Positions 46,168 through 55,239 of a DNA stretch of 64,000 bases are shown piece after piece. Origin of the DNA: an uncultured Ruminococcus sp. (GTDB lineage Bacteria; Bacillota; Clostridia; Oscillospirales; Ruminococcaceae); assembly GCA_947627625.1 (NCBI GenBank), contig CANQWR010000002.1, forward strand, positions 186,001 to 250,000, written 5' to 3'. Position 1 is the first letter of the stretch, and every line of letters starts with the position of its first letter. A program made the position numbers and the translations under genes. Below the pieces are notes generated by a model. It searched no databases. It worked only from the letters and a program-made list of their open reading frames with translations, and had not been told where the DNA came from.

Positions 46168-46711
46168 ATTTATCGCAATTCTGGGAGCAAATCTCGTTTT
46201 CACAAAGGCACTCGGAACGAGTACGCTCTTTGCCTCGGCAGACTCATGGAAAAATCTTGTGAGGACTTCTTTTATAATAACGCTTTTTGCGGTGTGCAGT
46301 TCGGCGGGAGCGTATTTTACAGACCTCTATACAGGTGGAAGTCTCGAAAATTTCAGGCTTGTCTTTTACGTCCTTGAAACGGGGCTTGTGTATATTTTAT
46401 TTCTCGCTCTCAGCTTTTTTGTGAGCAGGAAAAATTTTGACAGGACAAAAAAATATATTCACCTGTCAGCCTATAACTGTGCAGTTATGGGAACGGTTCT
46501 GACGGTCAGCGGAAGTGTGCCTGAGGGAAGTCTCTGGGGGTATATACTGTCGGGACTTGAAACGGGTGCGGGATTTATAATTGCATCGCTCACAATGTCG
46601 GTCGCCTACAGGAGACTTAATTCCGTTAGAGTACCGCAGTCTTTCAGGGAATTCCCCGCAATGCTTATATACATAGGCATAATTTCAATGGCGGTTTATG
46701 CAGTGTCTTAA
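46151..46711 (+). CDS. RnfA-like membrane subunit, one cluster cysteine lost
   Basis: A 186-residue, six-helix protein. The RnfA motif LGICPFLG reads LGTSTLFA, losing the first cluster cysteine, while the second motif TNCAVLG is kept as YNCAVMG. The C-terminal RVPQSFREFPAMLIYIGIISMA matches the RnfA ending VPxxFxGxPxxLIxAGxxS. ATG 46151 with GGAGGG upstream; the track GTG at 46142 overlaps that site. Third of the Rnf-like trio. Confidence 0.72.
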   Translation: MFLVTEFIAILGANLVFTKALGTSTLFASADSWKNLVRTSFIITLFAVCSSAGAYFTDLYTGGSLENFRLVFYVLETGLVYILFLALSFFVSRKNFDRTKKYIHLSAYNCAVMGTVLTVSGSVPEGSLWGYILSGLETGAGFIIASLTMSVAYRRLNSVRVPQSFREFPAMLIYIGIISMAVYAVS

Positions 46712-46714
46712 AAG

Positions 46715-46765
46715 AGAGAAAAATTAAAATTAAAATAATTAAAATAAATAAAAATAAAAAAAGAA
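46715..46765. repeat. A-rich simple repeat
   Basis: Tandem AAAATTAAAATAATTAAAATAAATAAAA-like units, of the same style as those near 10.8 and 48.0 kb. Confidence 0.5.
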
Positions 46766-46787
46766 AATTTTGTCAGGAGACAGACAA

Positions 46788-47996
46788 ATGAAACAAAGGA
46801 ACAAGGGAAGGAAAATTTACAAGACAAAGGAGAAAAATTACCACGGAAACAGTTTTGGCGGGAAATTTATGTCATCGGTGCTGACCGTCCTGCTTGTGGG
46901 CGGACTGGGCTTTATAGGCTACAGCACGGTCGGACCGCTGCTTGATTTTGACAGACAAAAGGGTGACAGTGCTTTTCAGGAGGAAGTGCCTGTATTTGAG
47001 AGCAGCGAAATTACACAGCAGGACAGCACGGGTGCAGAGGACAGCGACACGGACGAGGGTGACGGAGTTTTTCCCGAACCTCTCGGCGGTGAAAAATACA
47101 ATGCGACAGTCCTGTCGGCTTCTGATCTGGAGAGCTATGACACTCTCAGGGATGCTGTAAAGAGGATTCCCGAAGAGTGGGAGTCTGATTTTGTGGAAGT
47201 GCCTTTGAAGTCAAACGGCGGGTACGTCTACTATTCGACAAACTGTGAAGAGGAGCGTGCGGCTGGGGCGGTTGTCTGTGAGCTTGACCCTGCAAAAATA
47301 GCGGAGATAATCAGAGAGAGCGGTCGACACCCCTCCGCAAAGATAAGTGTTTTCAGGGACACTCTCCTCCCACGCACCTACGATTCAAGCGGTTTTATGA
47401 ACACAAAAACAAATCTCCCGTGGCTTGACAGCAAGAAAAATCCGTGGGTGACACCGTTTGAAGATACGGCTCTGAGGTGTGCGGAGTTTATGGCGGGGGA
47501 ACTGTCCAAAGCGGGGTTTGAGAAGATAATCTGCACGGATTTGCGGTTTCCCGAATTTGAGAATACAGATTTGGCGGTTCTTGACGAGAGACTGAAAGAC
47601 CCCGAAAAGAGGTCGGAAGTGCTGATATCGGCAGTAAATGCACTGTCGGAGACGGCAGGAAGTCCTGAATCTGAAGTCATTCCCGAAGTCTCCGCTGTGC
47701 AGATACTTGAGGGGAGTGCGGACGTATTCAAGCCCGAAAAACTCTCTCCGAAGTCGGTCATGGTGAATATAGACATTGACGAGATAGGTGATTCTGTTTC
47801 GGACGGCGTTACCGTCTACCAGTTCAGCGGTACTCCCGCAGACAGGACTGCAAAAATTATGAGTCTCATAAATTTCAGACTGACGGACAAAAATTTCATA
47901 TTCAGGATAACGGGGGAAGGTCTCACGGAACAGGAGCTGTCCAAAGCGAGAGATGAGGTCTCCGCATATGGGTATGAGTCCTTAGCACTCGGCTGA
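46788..47996 (+). CDS. Membrane-anchored protein with DUF4015-like glycoside hydrolase region
   Basis: A 402-residue protein. Basic N-terminus, one membrane helix (about 30-50), an acidic Asp/Glu linker (about 60-95), then an extracytoplasmic domain. Residues about 200-275 (LPWLDSKKNPWVTPFED, followed by GFEKIICTDLRFPEF) resemble the DUF4015 putative glycoside hydrolases, whose signature is WxNPY...GFDEIxxDYVRFP; here the key acid region reads ICTDLRFP. ATG 46788 lies 7 bases after CAGGAGA. The family call is tentative. It lies downstream of the Rnf-like trio. Confidence 0.5.
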   Translation: MKQRNKGRKIYKTKEKNYHGNSFGGKFMSSVLTVLLVGGLGFIGYSTVGPLLDFDRQKGDSAFQEEVPVFESSEITQQDSTGAEDSDTDEGDGVFPEPLGGEKYNATVLSASDLESYDTLRDAVKRIPEEWESDFVEVPLKSNGGYVYYSTNCEEERAAGAVVCELDPAKIAEIIRESGRHPSAKISVFRDTLLPRTYDSSGFMNTKTNLPWLDSKKNPWVTPFEDTALRCAEFMAGELSKAGFEKIICTDLRFPEFENTDLAVLDERLKDPEKRSEVLISAVNALSETAGSPESEVIPEVSAVQILEGSADVFKPEKLSPKSVMVNIDIDEIGDSVSDGVTVYQFSGTPADRTAKIMSLINFRLTDKNFIFRITGEGLTEQELSKARDEVSAYGYESLALG

Positions 47997-48096
47997 AACA
48001 CGGGTGACGGGAGACAATAAATAATAAATAAATAAAATTAAATTAAATAAAACAAAACAAAAAACCGGTCTGTTTTGCCGGAGAACGGAGAAAAAA

Positions 48097-49056
48097 ATGG
48101 CTGAGAGCTTTAAGGTTTCACTTAAAAAAATAATAGACGAGTTCAAGCTGGAGATAATATATATCCACAGAGACGCTGAGACGATAATGATAGACGAGAA
48201 CGATGTGAACCGCCCGGGATTGCAGCTTATGGGCTTTTATGAGTACTTCAATCCCGAAAGAATACAGATAATAGGCAAGATGGAGTTTGCGTACCTCTCC
48301 ACCATTGATGAAAAGACAAGGCGTGAGAGACTGCAAATGCTCTTTGCACAGAGGCTCCCCGCACTCATAATCGCAAGGGAACTGCCCTATTTTGCGGAAA
48401 TGCTGGAGCTTGCAAAGGAGTATGAAGTACCGCTTCTGAGGAGCAAGGAGAGTACATCAAATTTCATGTCGGGGCTGATAGAGTTTCTGAACATGAATCT
48501 TGCACCGAGAGTTACAAGGCACGGCGTTCTGATAGAGATATACGGCGAGGGTGTTTTTATAACGGGGGAGAGCGGTGTCGGAAAGAGCGAGACGGCTATA
48601 GAGCTTGTAAAGCGTGGACACAGGCTTGTTGCGGACGATGCTGTTGAGATAAGGAAAGTCTCAAACACAAGTCTTGTGGGAAGTTCCCCCGACAATATAA
48701 GGCATTTTCTGGAGCTGAGGGGCATAGGTATCATAAACGCAAGGAGACTTTTCGGTATAGGAGCTGTCAAAATGACAGAAACGCTTGATCTGGTCGTTGA
48801 GCTTGAACAGTGGAACTCCGAAAAGGTCTATGACAGAATGGGTGTCGACACGGAATATGTGACGCTTCTGGGAGTAAAAGTCCCCGCTCTGACAATTCCT
48901 GTAAAGCCCGGAAGAAATCTTGCTGTCATACTCGAAGTGGCTGCTATGAACAACAGGCAGAAGAAGATGGGTTACAATGCCGCTGCGGAACTTCTGAACA
49001 GGCTCGGAATGGACTCTGATCCGAAAGAGACTGTCAGAAATTACGAGGCGTTCTGA
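48097..49056 (+). CDS. hprK: HPr kinase/phosphorylase
   Basis: A 319-residue bifunctional enzyme that phosphorylates HPr Ser46 and so links carbon supply to catabolite control. The P-loop GESGVGKSE lies near residue 155; the C-terminal signature LELRGIGIINARRLFGIGAV (about 207) is typical. Normal length. It begins the conserved block hprK-murB-rapZ-whiA-dnaE-pfkA. Confidence 0.97.
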   Translation: MAESFKVSLKKIIDEFKLEIIYIHRDAETIMIDENDVNRPGLQLMGFYEYFNPERIQIIGKMEFAYLSTIDEKTRRERLQMLFAQRLPALIIARELPYFAEMLELAKEYEVPLLRSKESTSNFMSGLIEFLNMNLAPRVTRHGVLIEIYGEGVFITGESGVGKSETAIELVKRGHRLVADDAVEIRKVSNTSLVGSSPDNIRHFLELRGIGIINARRLFGIGAVKMTETLDLVVELEQWNSEKVYDRMGVDTEYVTLLGVKVPALTIPVKPGRNLAVILEVAAMNNRQKKMGYNAAAELLNRLGMDSDPKETVRNYEAF

Positions 49057-49131
49057 CAACAGTTTCACGAATTATTAAATTAAATTATTAAATATTTTTT
49101 ATTATAACAAGAGATCGGGAGAGTGACAGTG

Positions 49132-50040
49132 ATGGATATAGGCGAGATTTCAAAGCTTTGTCTCAGACTGGGGTGCAGGCTTCTGACGGACTGCCCTTTG
49201 AGTGAGTACACCACTTTCAGGCTCGGCGGTATTTGCAGGGCAATGATAAGTATAAATTCTGCAAAGTCGGCTGTGGAAGTTCTGAGATATGTGAGGGAGA
49301 AGTCTCTGAAATACGGTGTTATCGGCAGGGGGAGCAATATAATCGCATCAGACAGCGGTTTTGACGGGGTCATACTCCTTTTCGGGGCTGATTTTGCCGA
49401 AGTTTTGGTCTGTAAAGATGACAATGAAATAAAATGCAGTTCGGGAGCATTGCTGTCATCGGTTTGTGCACAGGCACAGCACGAGGGGCTTTCAGGTATG
49501 GAAAACCTCTACGGTATACCCGGAACAGTCGGGGGTGCGTTGTACATGAATGCGGGGGCTTACGGGAGCGAGATTAGAGACATAGTTGTCTGTGCGGAGT
49601 ACATAGACGAGAGCAACACTCTGAGGACTGTCTCCGCCGAAGATATGGATTTGTCCTACAGACACAGTATTTTTGCCGACAGGGGCTATATAATAACGTC
49701 TGTCACTTTGAGACTGAAAAAGGGAGACCCCGAAGATATAAAGATTGCTATGGACGAGTGCATGAAAAAGAGGAAACTGAAACAGCCGCTTAATTACCCG
49801 AGTGCGGGGAGTACGTTCAAAAGACCCGAGGGGAGTTATGCGTCACTTCTGATAGAACAGTGCGGACTGAAAGGAATGACTTGCGGAGGAGCTATGGTCA
49901 GTGAAAAGCACAGCGGTTTTATAGTCAACAAGGGAGGAGCTACCTGTGAGGACGTTCTAACGCTGTGCAGGAGAGTTCAGGAGATAGTCAGGGAAAAGAC
50001 GGGTTTTCGGCTTGAACTTGAACCTGTCATATTGAGCTGA
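49132..50040 (+). CDS. murB: UDP-N-acetylenolpyruvoylglucosamine reductase
   Basis: A 302-residue FAD enzyme of peptidoglycan precursor synthesis. FAD-binding motifs YTTFRLGG (about 24) and GRGSNI (about 67), then GLSGMENLYGIPGTVGGALYMNAGAYG and the late NYPSAGSTFKRP with catalytic Ser. ATG 49132 with GGGAGAG; the track GTG is at the ribosome site. Type I/II length is normal for Firmicutes. Confidence 0.97.
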   Translation: MDIGEISKLCLRLGCRLLTDCPLSEYTTFRLGGICRAMISINSAKSAVEVLRYVREKSLKYGVIGRGSNIIASDSGFDGVILLFGADFAEVLVCKDDNEIKCSSGALLSSVCAQAQHEGLSGMENLYGIPGTVGGALYMNAGAYGSEIRDIVVCAEYIDESNTLRTVSAEDMDLSYRHSIFADRGYIITSVTLRLKKGDPEDIKIAMDECMKKRKLKQPLNYPSAGSTFKRPEGSYASLLIEQCGLKGMTCGGAMVSEKHSGFIVNKGGATCEDVLTLCRRVQEIVREKTGFRLELEPVILS

Positions 50041-50111
50041 TTTTAGTGTCCTCTTGACGGTTGACGGCTGGAAGATGGAGTAAAGAGCCAATAAGGGAGG
50101 TAAAGAGAAAG

Positions 50112-50990
50112 ATGGAACTGCTTATAGTTACGGGAATGTCGGGTTCGGGAAAATCGAGTGTCATGGAAGTTATGGAGGATATAGGATATTACTGTGTTGA
50201 CAATATCCCGCCTGTCCTCATCGGGAAATTTGTCGACCTTTGCAGGAAGTCGGGAACCGATATAAAGAAAGTCGCACTTGCCGTGGACATAAGGTCGGGG
50301 GAGATGTTTGCCGAAATTTTCAGCTCTCTATCCGAACTAAAAAGGCAGACGGACGTGAGGGTCAAAATACTCTTTACGGAGGCAGAAGACGAAGTTCTGA
50401 TAAAGCGTTACAAGGAGACAAGACGCAGACACCCCCTTGACGAAAAGACAGGCGGAAATCTCCACGAGGCTATAGCCTGTGAGAGGGAGAGACTTTCGCA
50501 GTTACGAGAGATAGCCGACTACTACATAGATACTACAAGTCTGTCCGCATCTCAGCTTAAGGAGCAGGTGAGGAACACTTTTCTCGGCAAAAATTCCGAC
50601 AGTCTGACCGTAAAAGTTATATCTTTCGGGTTCAAGTACGGAGTTTCAACGGAGTCTGACCTTGTATTTGACGTAAGATGTCTGCCTAATCCGTTTTACA
50701 TTACCGAACTTAAAGGACACACGGGTTGTGACGAGTGTGTCAGGGATTACGTAATGAGTTTTGAGCAGTCCAGAGAGCTTTTCAGGAGACTTGCGGACCT
50801 TATTGACTATCTGCTCCCGCTTTACGTCAAAGAGGGCAAGAGCCAGCTTGTCATAGCTTTCGGCTGTACGGGCGGCAGACACCGTTCCGTGACGTTTGCC
50901 GAACTTATGGCGGAATATCTTGTCAAAGAGGGCTATATAGTCCAGAAGTACCACAGAGACAGGCTGAGGAATCAGGGCAGACAGGGTTGA
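50112..50990 (+). CDS. rapZ: RNase adapter / nucleotide-binding protein RapZ
   Basis: A 292-residue YvcJ/RapZ protein with an N-terminal P-loop (GMSGSGKSS, about residue 8) and the C-terminal signature SFGFKYG (about 180) and GCTGGRHRSV (about 258). ATG 50112 lies 10 bases after GGGAGG. The track start 17 codons upstream crosses that site. In Firmicutes it lies between murB and whiA, as here; its role there is nucleotide-metabolite sensing rather than sRNA control. Confidence 0.96.
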   Translation: MELLIVTGMSGSGKSSVMEVMEDIGYYCVDNIPPVLIGKFVDLCRKSGTDIKKVALAVDIRSGEMFAEIFSSLSELKRQTDVRVKILFTEAEDEVLIKRYKETRRRHPLDEKTGGNLHEAIACERERLSQLREIADYYIDTTSLSASQLKEQVRNTFLGKNSDSLTVKVISFGFKYGVSTESDLVFDVRCLPNPFYITELKGHTGCDECVRDYVMSFEQSRELFRRLADLIDYLLPLYVKEGKSQLVIAFGCTGGRHRSVTFAELMAEYLVKEGYIVQKYHRDRLRNQGRQG

Positions 50991-51038
50991 TATAACGATT
51001 TTAGTGGAACGTTCAAAAGAGAGGGGAGTGTATAACAG

Positions 51039-51938
51039 ATGTCTTTCACGGGGAGAGTTAAAACAGAACTTGTGAAATGTCTGTCGGACAGGGACAGAGA
51101 ATTTGCCTGTCTCTGTGGAATGCTCCTGTTCTCTCAGACTCTCACCGACGGGAAAATAGTTTTCAGGACGCACAGCAGGACTTCAGCGGGAGTTTTCCCC
51201 GAACTTTTCGGAAAAATTTTCGGCTGTGAACCGCTGCGGAGACAGTCCGACGGGGAAAATTCCTCGGTATACTCCTTTGAGATATGCGACACGGAACTTG
51301 TCGGGAGAGTTTTCCGCACATACGGCTTTTACGATTTCAGTCCCGATATGTTTTCAACGGGAAGTCTCGGGGCGTTTCTGGGTGGGATATTTCTCGCCTG
51401 TGGGAGCGTCAGCGATCCCGAAAAGGAGTACCACCTTGAATACTGCTGTGTTAGAGAGAGCCTTTGCAGTCTGCTTATCGGACTTCTTAAGAGTATAGGA
51501 GTCTCCGCAGGGGAGGCAGTCCGCAGAGGACAGCATATAGTCTATATAAAGGGCAGCACGGGCATAGAGGACAATCTCACTTTTATGGGGGCTACACAGT
51601 GTACTCTTGAGATAATGAATATCAAGATATACAAGGATGTCCGCAACAAGGTGAACAGAATTGCCAATTGCGACAGTGCGAACATAGACAAGGCGATAAG
51701 TGCGTCTGCCAGACAGACCGAAGATATACGGCTTATAGAGGAGACAAAGGGTCTTGACACCCTCCCCCCACAGCTAAGGGAAGTCGCAAATTTACGGCTT
51801 GAAAATCCGTTTGTCAGTCTCAGGGAGATAGGACAGAGACTGCCTGAACCGATAGGGCGTTGCGGAGTTAGCAGGCGTTTCGGGAAGATTGCCGACATAG
51901 CCTGTCGGATAAGAGAGGAGATGAAGAGAAAAAGTTGA
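51039..51938 (+). CDS. whiA: WhiA-type DNA-binding regulator
   Basis: A 299-residue protein: an N-terminal LAGLIDADG-like degenerate homing-endonuclease domain (about 15-205) starting SFTGRVKTELVK, and a C-terminal helix-turn-helix (about 215-295) with LPPQLREVANLRLENP and LREIGQRLPEPIGRCGVSRR. It influences division and chromosome segregation in Firmicutes. Its stop overlaps the dnaE start (TTGA). Confidence 0.96.
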   Translation: MSFTGRVKTELVKCLSDRDREFACLCGMLLFSQTLTDGKIVFRTHSRTSAGVFPELFGKIFGCEPLRRQSDGENSSVYSFEICDTELVGRVFRTYGFYDFSPDMFSTGSLGAFLGGIFLACGSVSDPEKEYHLEYCCVRESLCSLLIGLLKSIGVSAGEAVRRGQHIVYIKGSTGIEDNLTFMGATQCTLEIMNIKIYKDVRNKVNRIANCDSANIDKAISASARQTEDIRLIEETKGLDTLPPQLREVANLRLENPFVSLREIGQRLPEPIGRCGVSRRFGKIADIACRIREEMKRKS

Positions 51939-54900
51939 GTGATTTTGATAACAAATTCGTACACCTGAACGTCCGCACAGAGTACAGTCTTCTTGAATCA
52001 TCGTGCAGAATAAAACAGCTTGTCACGAGAATAAAACAGCTTGGACAGACTGCCGTTGCAATTACAGACCTCGGAAACCTGTACGGTGCGGTGCGGTTCT
52101 GGGAGGAGTGCAAAAAGCAGGGTATAAAGCCGATAATAGGGTGTAAAGTCAAAGTCTCACGGCAGTACAGCCTGATACTTCTGTGCAGAAATCAGGAGGG
52201 CTATGGGAATCTTATAAAGCTTGTTTCGGAGAGTTCCGCTGACAGCAGAAATTTTGACAAAAATTTTCTCCGACACCACAGCGGTGGTTTAATATGCCTT
52301 TCGGACTTCTCGGACGGTGAAATTTCCTCACTCCTCCTGTCGGACAGGGAGGACTTTGCATATAAACTCGCTATCGAATATTCGGAAATATTCGGCAGTG
52401 AGAACTTTTTTTTGGAAATCCAAAATCACGGCTCTGCGGAGGAAAACGAACTTCTGAAACGTCTTTACAGGCTATCGGAGAACACAAATATACCGCTTGT
52501 TGCGACAAACGACTGTCGCTATATATACCGTCGGGACAGCGAGGCTTACAGGGTTTTAAGGTGCATAAAGGACGGCAGAAAACTGCTTGAACACAGTCGG
52601 GACGGCTTTGGTTGCGAGGGAGACGAGTATTATATCAAGTCATATGAGGAGATGAAAACTCTTTTCCACGGTCACGACAATGCACTTGAAAATACTTTCA
52701 AAATAGCGGAAATGTGCAATTTTGATTTTACTTTCGGGAAGATGATGCTCCCGAAGTACAAAGTGGAGGAAATTTCGGAGAGTGCAGACAACAGGGAGTA
52801 TTTCGGAAAACTATGCTATGAGGGAGCAAAAAGGCGTTATGGAGACAGTCCGAACAGTGAAGTAATCGGGAGACTTGAGCATGAAATTTCGGTAATAATC
52901 TCAATGGGCTTTACGGACTATTTCCTGATAGTTCGGGATTTTGTCGGTTATGCAAAGAAAAACGGTATACCTGTGGGTGCGGGGAGAGGTTCGGGAGCGG
53001 GAAGTCTCTGTGCCTACTGTCTGGGTATAACCGAGATAGACCCGATTAAATATAATCTTCTGTTTGAGAGGTTTTTGAACCCCGAGAGAGTTAGTATGCC
53101 CGATTTTGATATAGATTTCTGCATAAGGGGTCGGCAGAGGGTAAAGGACTATGTCACCGAAAAGTACGGCAGAGACAGAGTTTGTGAGATAATAGCTTTT
53201 GACACCATGAAAGCAAGGGCTTCTGTCCGTGATGTCGGGAGAGTTATGGACATTCCGTATGTTATATGTGACAGAGTTGCGAAACTGATTGACAGGTCTG
53301 ACAGTTTAAGTGAGTCTCTTGAAAATTCTCCCGAACTTGCAAATATGTACAAATCGGACGTGACAGTCAGAAAGCTGATAGATACTGCCATTATGATAGA
53401 GGGAATGCCGCATCACACGACAGTCCACCCGGCAGGACTTGTCATATCGCCGATTCCCCTTGAAAGTGTCATACCGATACAGAAGACGGACGGCACGGTC
53501 GTGACACATTACACAGCGGAGTATCTTGAAAGGCTTGGACTTCTCAAAATAGATTTTTTGGGACTGCGAAATCTGACCATAATAGACGATGCTGTAAAGG
53601 AGATAAGAAAAATTCAGCCCGATTTTGATATATGCAAAATTCCCCTGTCCGACAGAGGAGTATACAAAATGCTGTCCGATGGGAGGACTGCGGGAGTATT
53701 TCAGTTTGAGAGTGCAGGCATTACGCAGAAACTGCGTGAGATAAGACCTGAAAACCTGAACGACCTCTTTGTGACACTCTCCCTGTACAGACCGGGACCA
53801 ATGAAGTCGATACCCGTCTACATAAGGAACAGGAGAAACCCCGAAAAAATAGAGTATCTCCACCCTATGTTAAAAGATATTCTCTCCGAGACATACGGCG
53901 TAATGGTCTATCAGGAGCAGGTCATGGAAATTTGCAGAAAGGTTGCGGGTTACACATACGGACACGCCGACAAAGTGAGAAAGGCTATGTCCAAAAAGAA
54001 ACAGGACGAACTTCTCAAAGAGAGGGAGAGTTTTATCGGGGGGGCAGTCTCAAACGGCATGGACAGGGGGACTGCCGAAAAACTGTTCTCTCAGATGGAG
54101 AGTTTCGGCTTGTACGCCTTTAACAAGTCCCACGCCGTTGCGTATTCCCACATAGCGTATCAGACGGCTTATCTGAAATATCACTACAGGGGAATATATA
54201 TGTCGGCAGTTATGTCGAGTGTCATTCAGTTCACGGACAAGCTTGCGGAGTACATAAATATCTGCCGTGAGGAGGGTTTGGAGATAGTCAGACCTGATAT
54301 AAACATAAGTGAGAGGGAATTTGTCTTCAGGAACGGAAAAATATATTTCGGTCTGCTCGCCGTAAAGAACACGGGAGACACCTTTGACAGAAAGATAATA
54401 TCGGAGCGTGAGCGGAACGGCGTTTTCAGAAATTTGCAGGACTTCTGCAAGAGAATGTGCACGGGTGAGCTGAACAGGAGGGCGGTTGAGAGCCTTATAA
54501 AAGCAGGGGCTTTTGACGGTCTCGGACTGAACAGGAGACAGATGCTTGAGAGCTGTGAGAGTATAATAAAGTCTGCTTGTGCGGACGGACGGAACTTTAT
54601 AGAGGGGCAGATGAACTTCTTTGACGTTTCGGGTATGGACGGGGAGAGCGATATAAAAATACCCCCTCTGCCCGAGTACGACATAAAAAAACTTCTCTCA
54701 ATGCAGACGGAAGCCACGGGAGTTTATTTCGGTAATAATATTAACAGTAGTAACAGCAGTGATAATAAATATCTGTACAGAATTATAAAGACCGACAATG
54801 CAGAAAAATTTGTCCGAAACCCCGAAAGTATTGGAGATAATTTGACTCTTTGCCTGAAAACAGCCTCCTGTGACAGCAGATTGCCTGAGTTTGAGAGAAT

Positions 54901-55060
54901 ATGCCGTAAATACAACGGCAGGACACCCGTCTGCATATATTTCACCGATTTAAGGAAAAAAGTCAGACCGAGGGGAGGTCTTTTTACGGAAATATGTCGG
55001 GAACTTTGCTTTGAACTGGCGGAAATTTTCGGCTGGGAGAATATAGGTCTTATAAATTAA
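51935..55060 (+). CDS. dnaE: DNA polymerase III alpha subunit, DnaE type, shortened
   Basis: A 1041-residue replicative polymerase subunit. PHP domain (about 8-270), palm with GAGRGSGAGSLCAYCLG (about 347) and catalytic MPDFDIDF (about 387), fingers and HhH regions (about 830-890), then a short tail. Two departures stand out: PHP histidines are replaced (HLNVRTEYS for HLHVHTEYS; AITDLGN for AITDHGN; NDCRY for NDVHY), and after QTEATGVYF the usual OB-fold block is missing, which explains the length about 100 residues below DnaE1. Start is TTG 51935, overlapping the whiA stop. PolC, expected elsewhere, would be the main polymerase. Confidence 0.93.
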   Translation: MSDFDNKFVHLNVRTEYSLLESSCRIKQLVTRIKQLGQTAVAITDLGNLYGAVRFWEECKKQGIKPIIGCKVKVSRQYSLILLCRNQEGYGNLIKLVSESSADSRNFDKNFLRHHSGGLICLSDFSDGEISSLLLSDREDFAYKLAIEYSEIFGSENFFLEIQNHGSAEENELLKRLYRLSENTNIPLVATNDCRYIYRRDSEAYRVLRCIKDGRKLLEHSRDGFGCEGDEYYIKSYEEMKTLFHGHDNALENTFKIAEMCNFDFTFGKMMLPKYKVEEISESADNREYFGKLCYEGAKRRYGDSPNSEVIGRLEHEISVIISMGFTDYFLIVRDFVGYAKKNGIPVGAGRGSGAGSLCAYCLGITEIDPIKYNLLFERFLNPERVSMPDFDIDFCIRGRQRVKDYVTEKYGRDRVCEIIAFDTMKARASVRDVGRVMDIPYVICDRVAKLIDRSDSLSESLENSPELANMYKSDVTVRKLIDTAIMIEGMPHHTTVHPAGLVISPIPLESVIPIQKTDGTVVTHYTAEYLERLGLLKIDFLGLRNLTIIDDAVKEIRKIQPDFDICKIPLSDRGVYKMLSDGRTAGVFQFESAGITQKLREIRPENLNDLFVTLSLYRPGPMKSIPVYIRNRRNPEKIEYLHPMLKDILSETYGVMVYQEQVMEICRKVAGYTYGHADKVRKAMSKKKQDELLKERESFIGGAVSNGMDRGTAEKLFSQMESFGLYAFNKSHAVAYSHIAYQTAYLKYHYRGIYMSAVMSSVIQFTDKLAEYINICREEGLEIVRPDINISEREFVFRNGKIYFGLLAVKNTGDTFDRKIISERERNGVFRNLQDFCKRMCTGELNRRAVESLIKAGAFDGLGLNRRQMLESCESIIKSACADGRNFIEGQMNFFDVSGMDGESDIKIPPLPEYDIKKLLSMQTEATGVYFGNNINSSNSSDNKYLYRIIKTDNAEKFVRNPESIGDNLTLCLKTASCDSRLPEFERICRKYNGRTPVCIYFTDLRKKVRPRGGLFTEICRELCFELAEIFGWENIGLIN

Positions 55061-55090
55061 GTGATTTTGAATAAAATTCCCGAAAAAGCC

Positions 55091-55119
55091 TTGACAAAAT
55101 TATACTGAGGTGATAAAAT
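55091..55119 (+). promoter_or_regulatory. Sigma-A promoter of pfkA
   Basis: TTGACA (55091-55096), 17 nt, TAAAAT (55114-55119). Confidence 0.75.
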
Positions 55120-55158
55120 AGTATTGCAAAGACCTGAGTCGGGATAGCAGACTAAAGA

Positions 55159-55204
55159 AACGCTGTCCCCCTGTTTCGGGAACTGTCATGTTCCCGACAG
55201 CGTT
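55159..55204 (+). promoter_or_regulatory. Leader hairpin before pfkA
   Basis: AACGCTGTC (55159-55167) pairs with GACAGCGTT (55196-55204), enclosing CGGGAAC/GTTCCCG. No T run follows, so it is not a simple terminator; it may stabilise the mRNA or be regulatory. Confidence 0.5.
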
Positions 55205-55239
55205 GATTAAAATAAAATTCAGAATGGAGAGTAGTGTTT

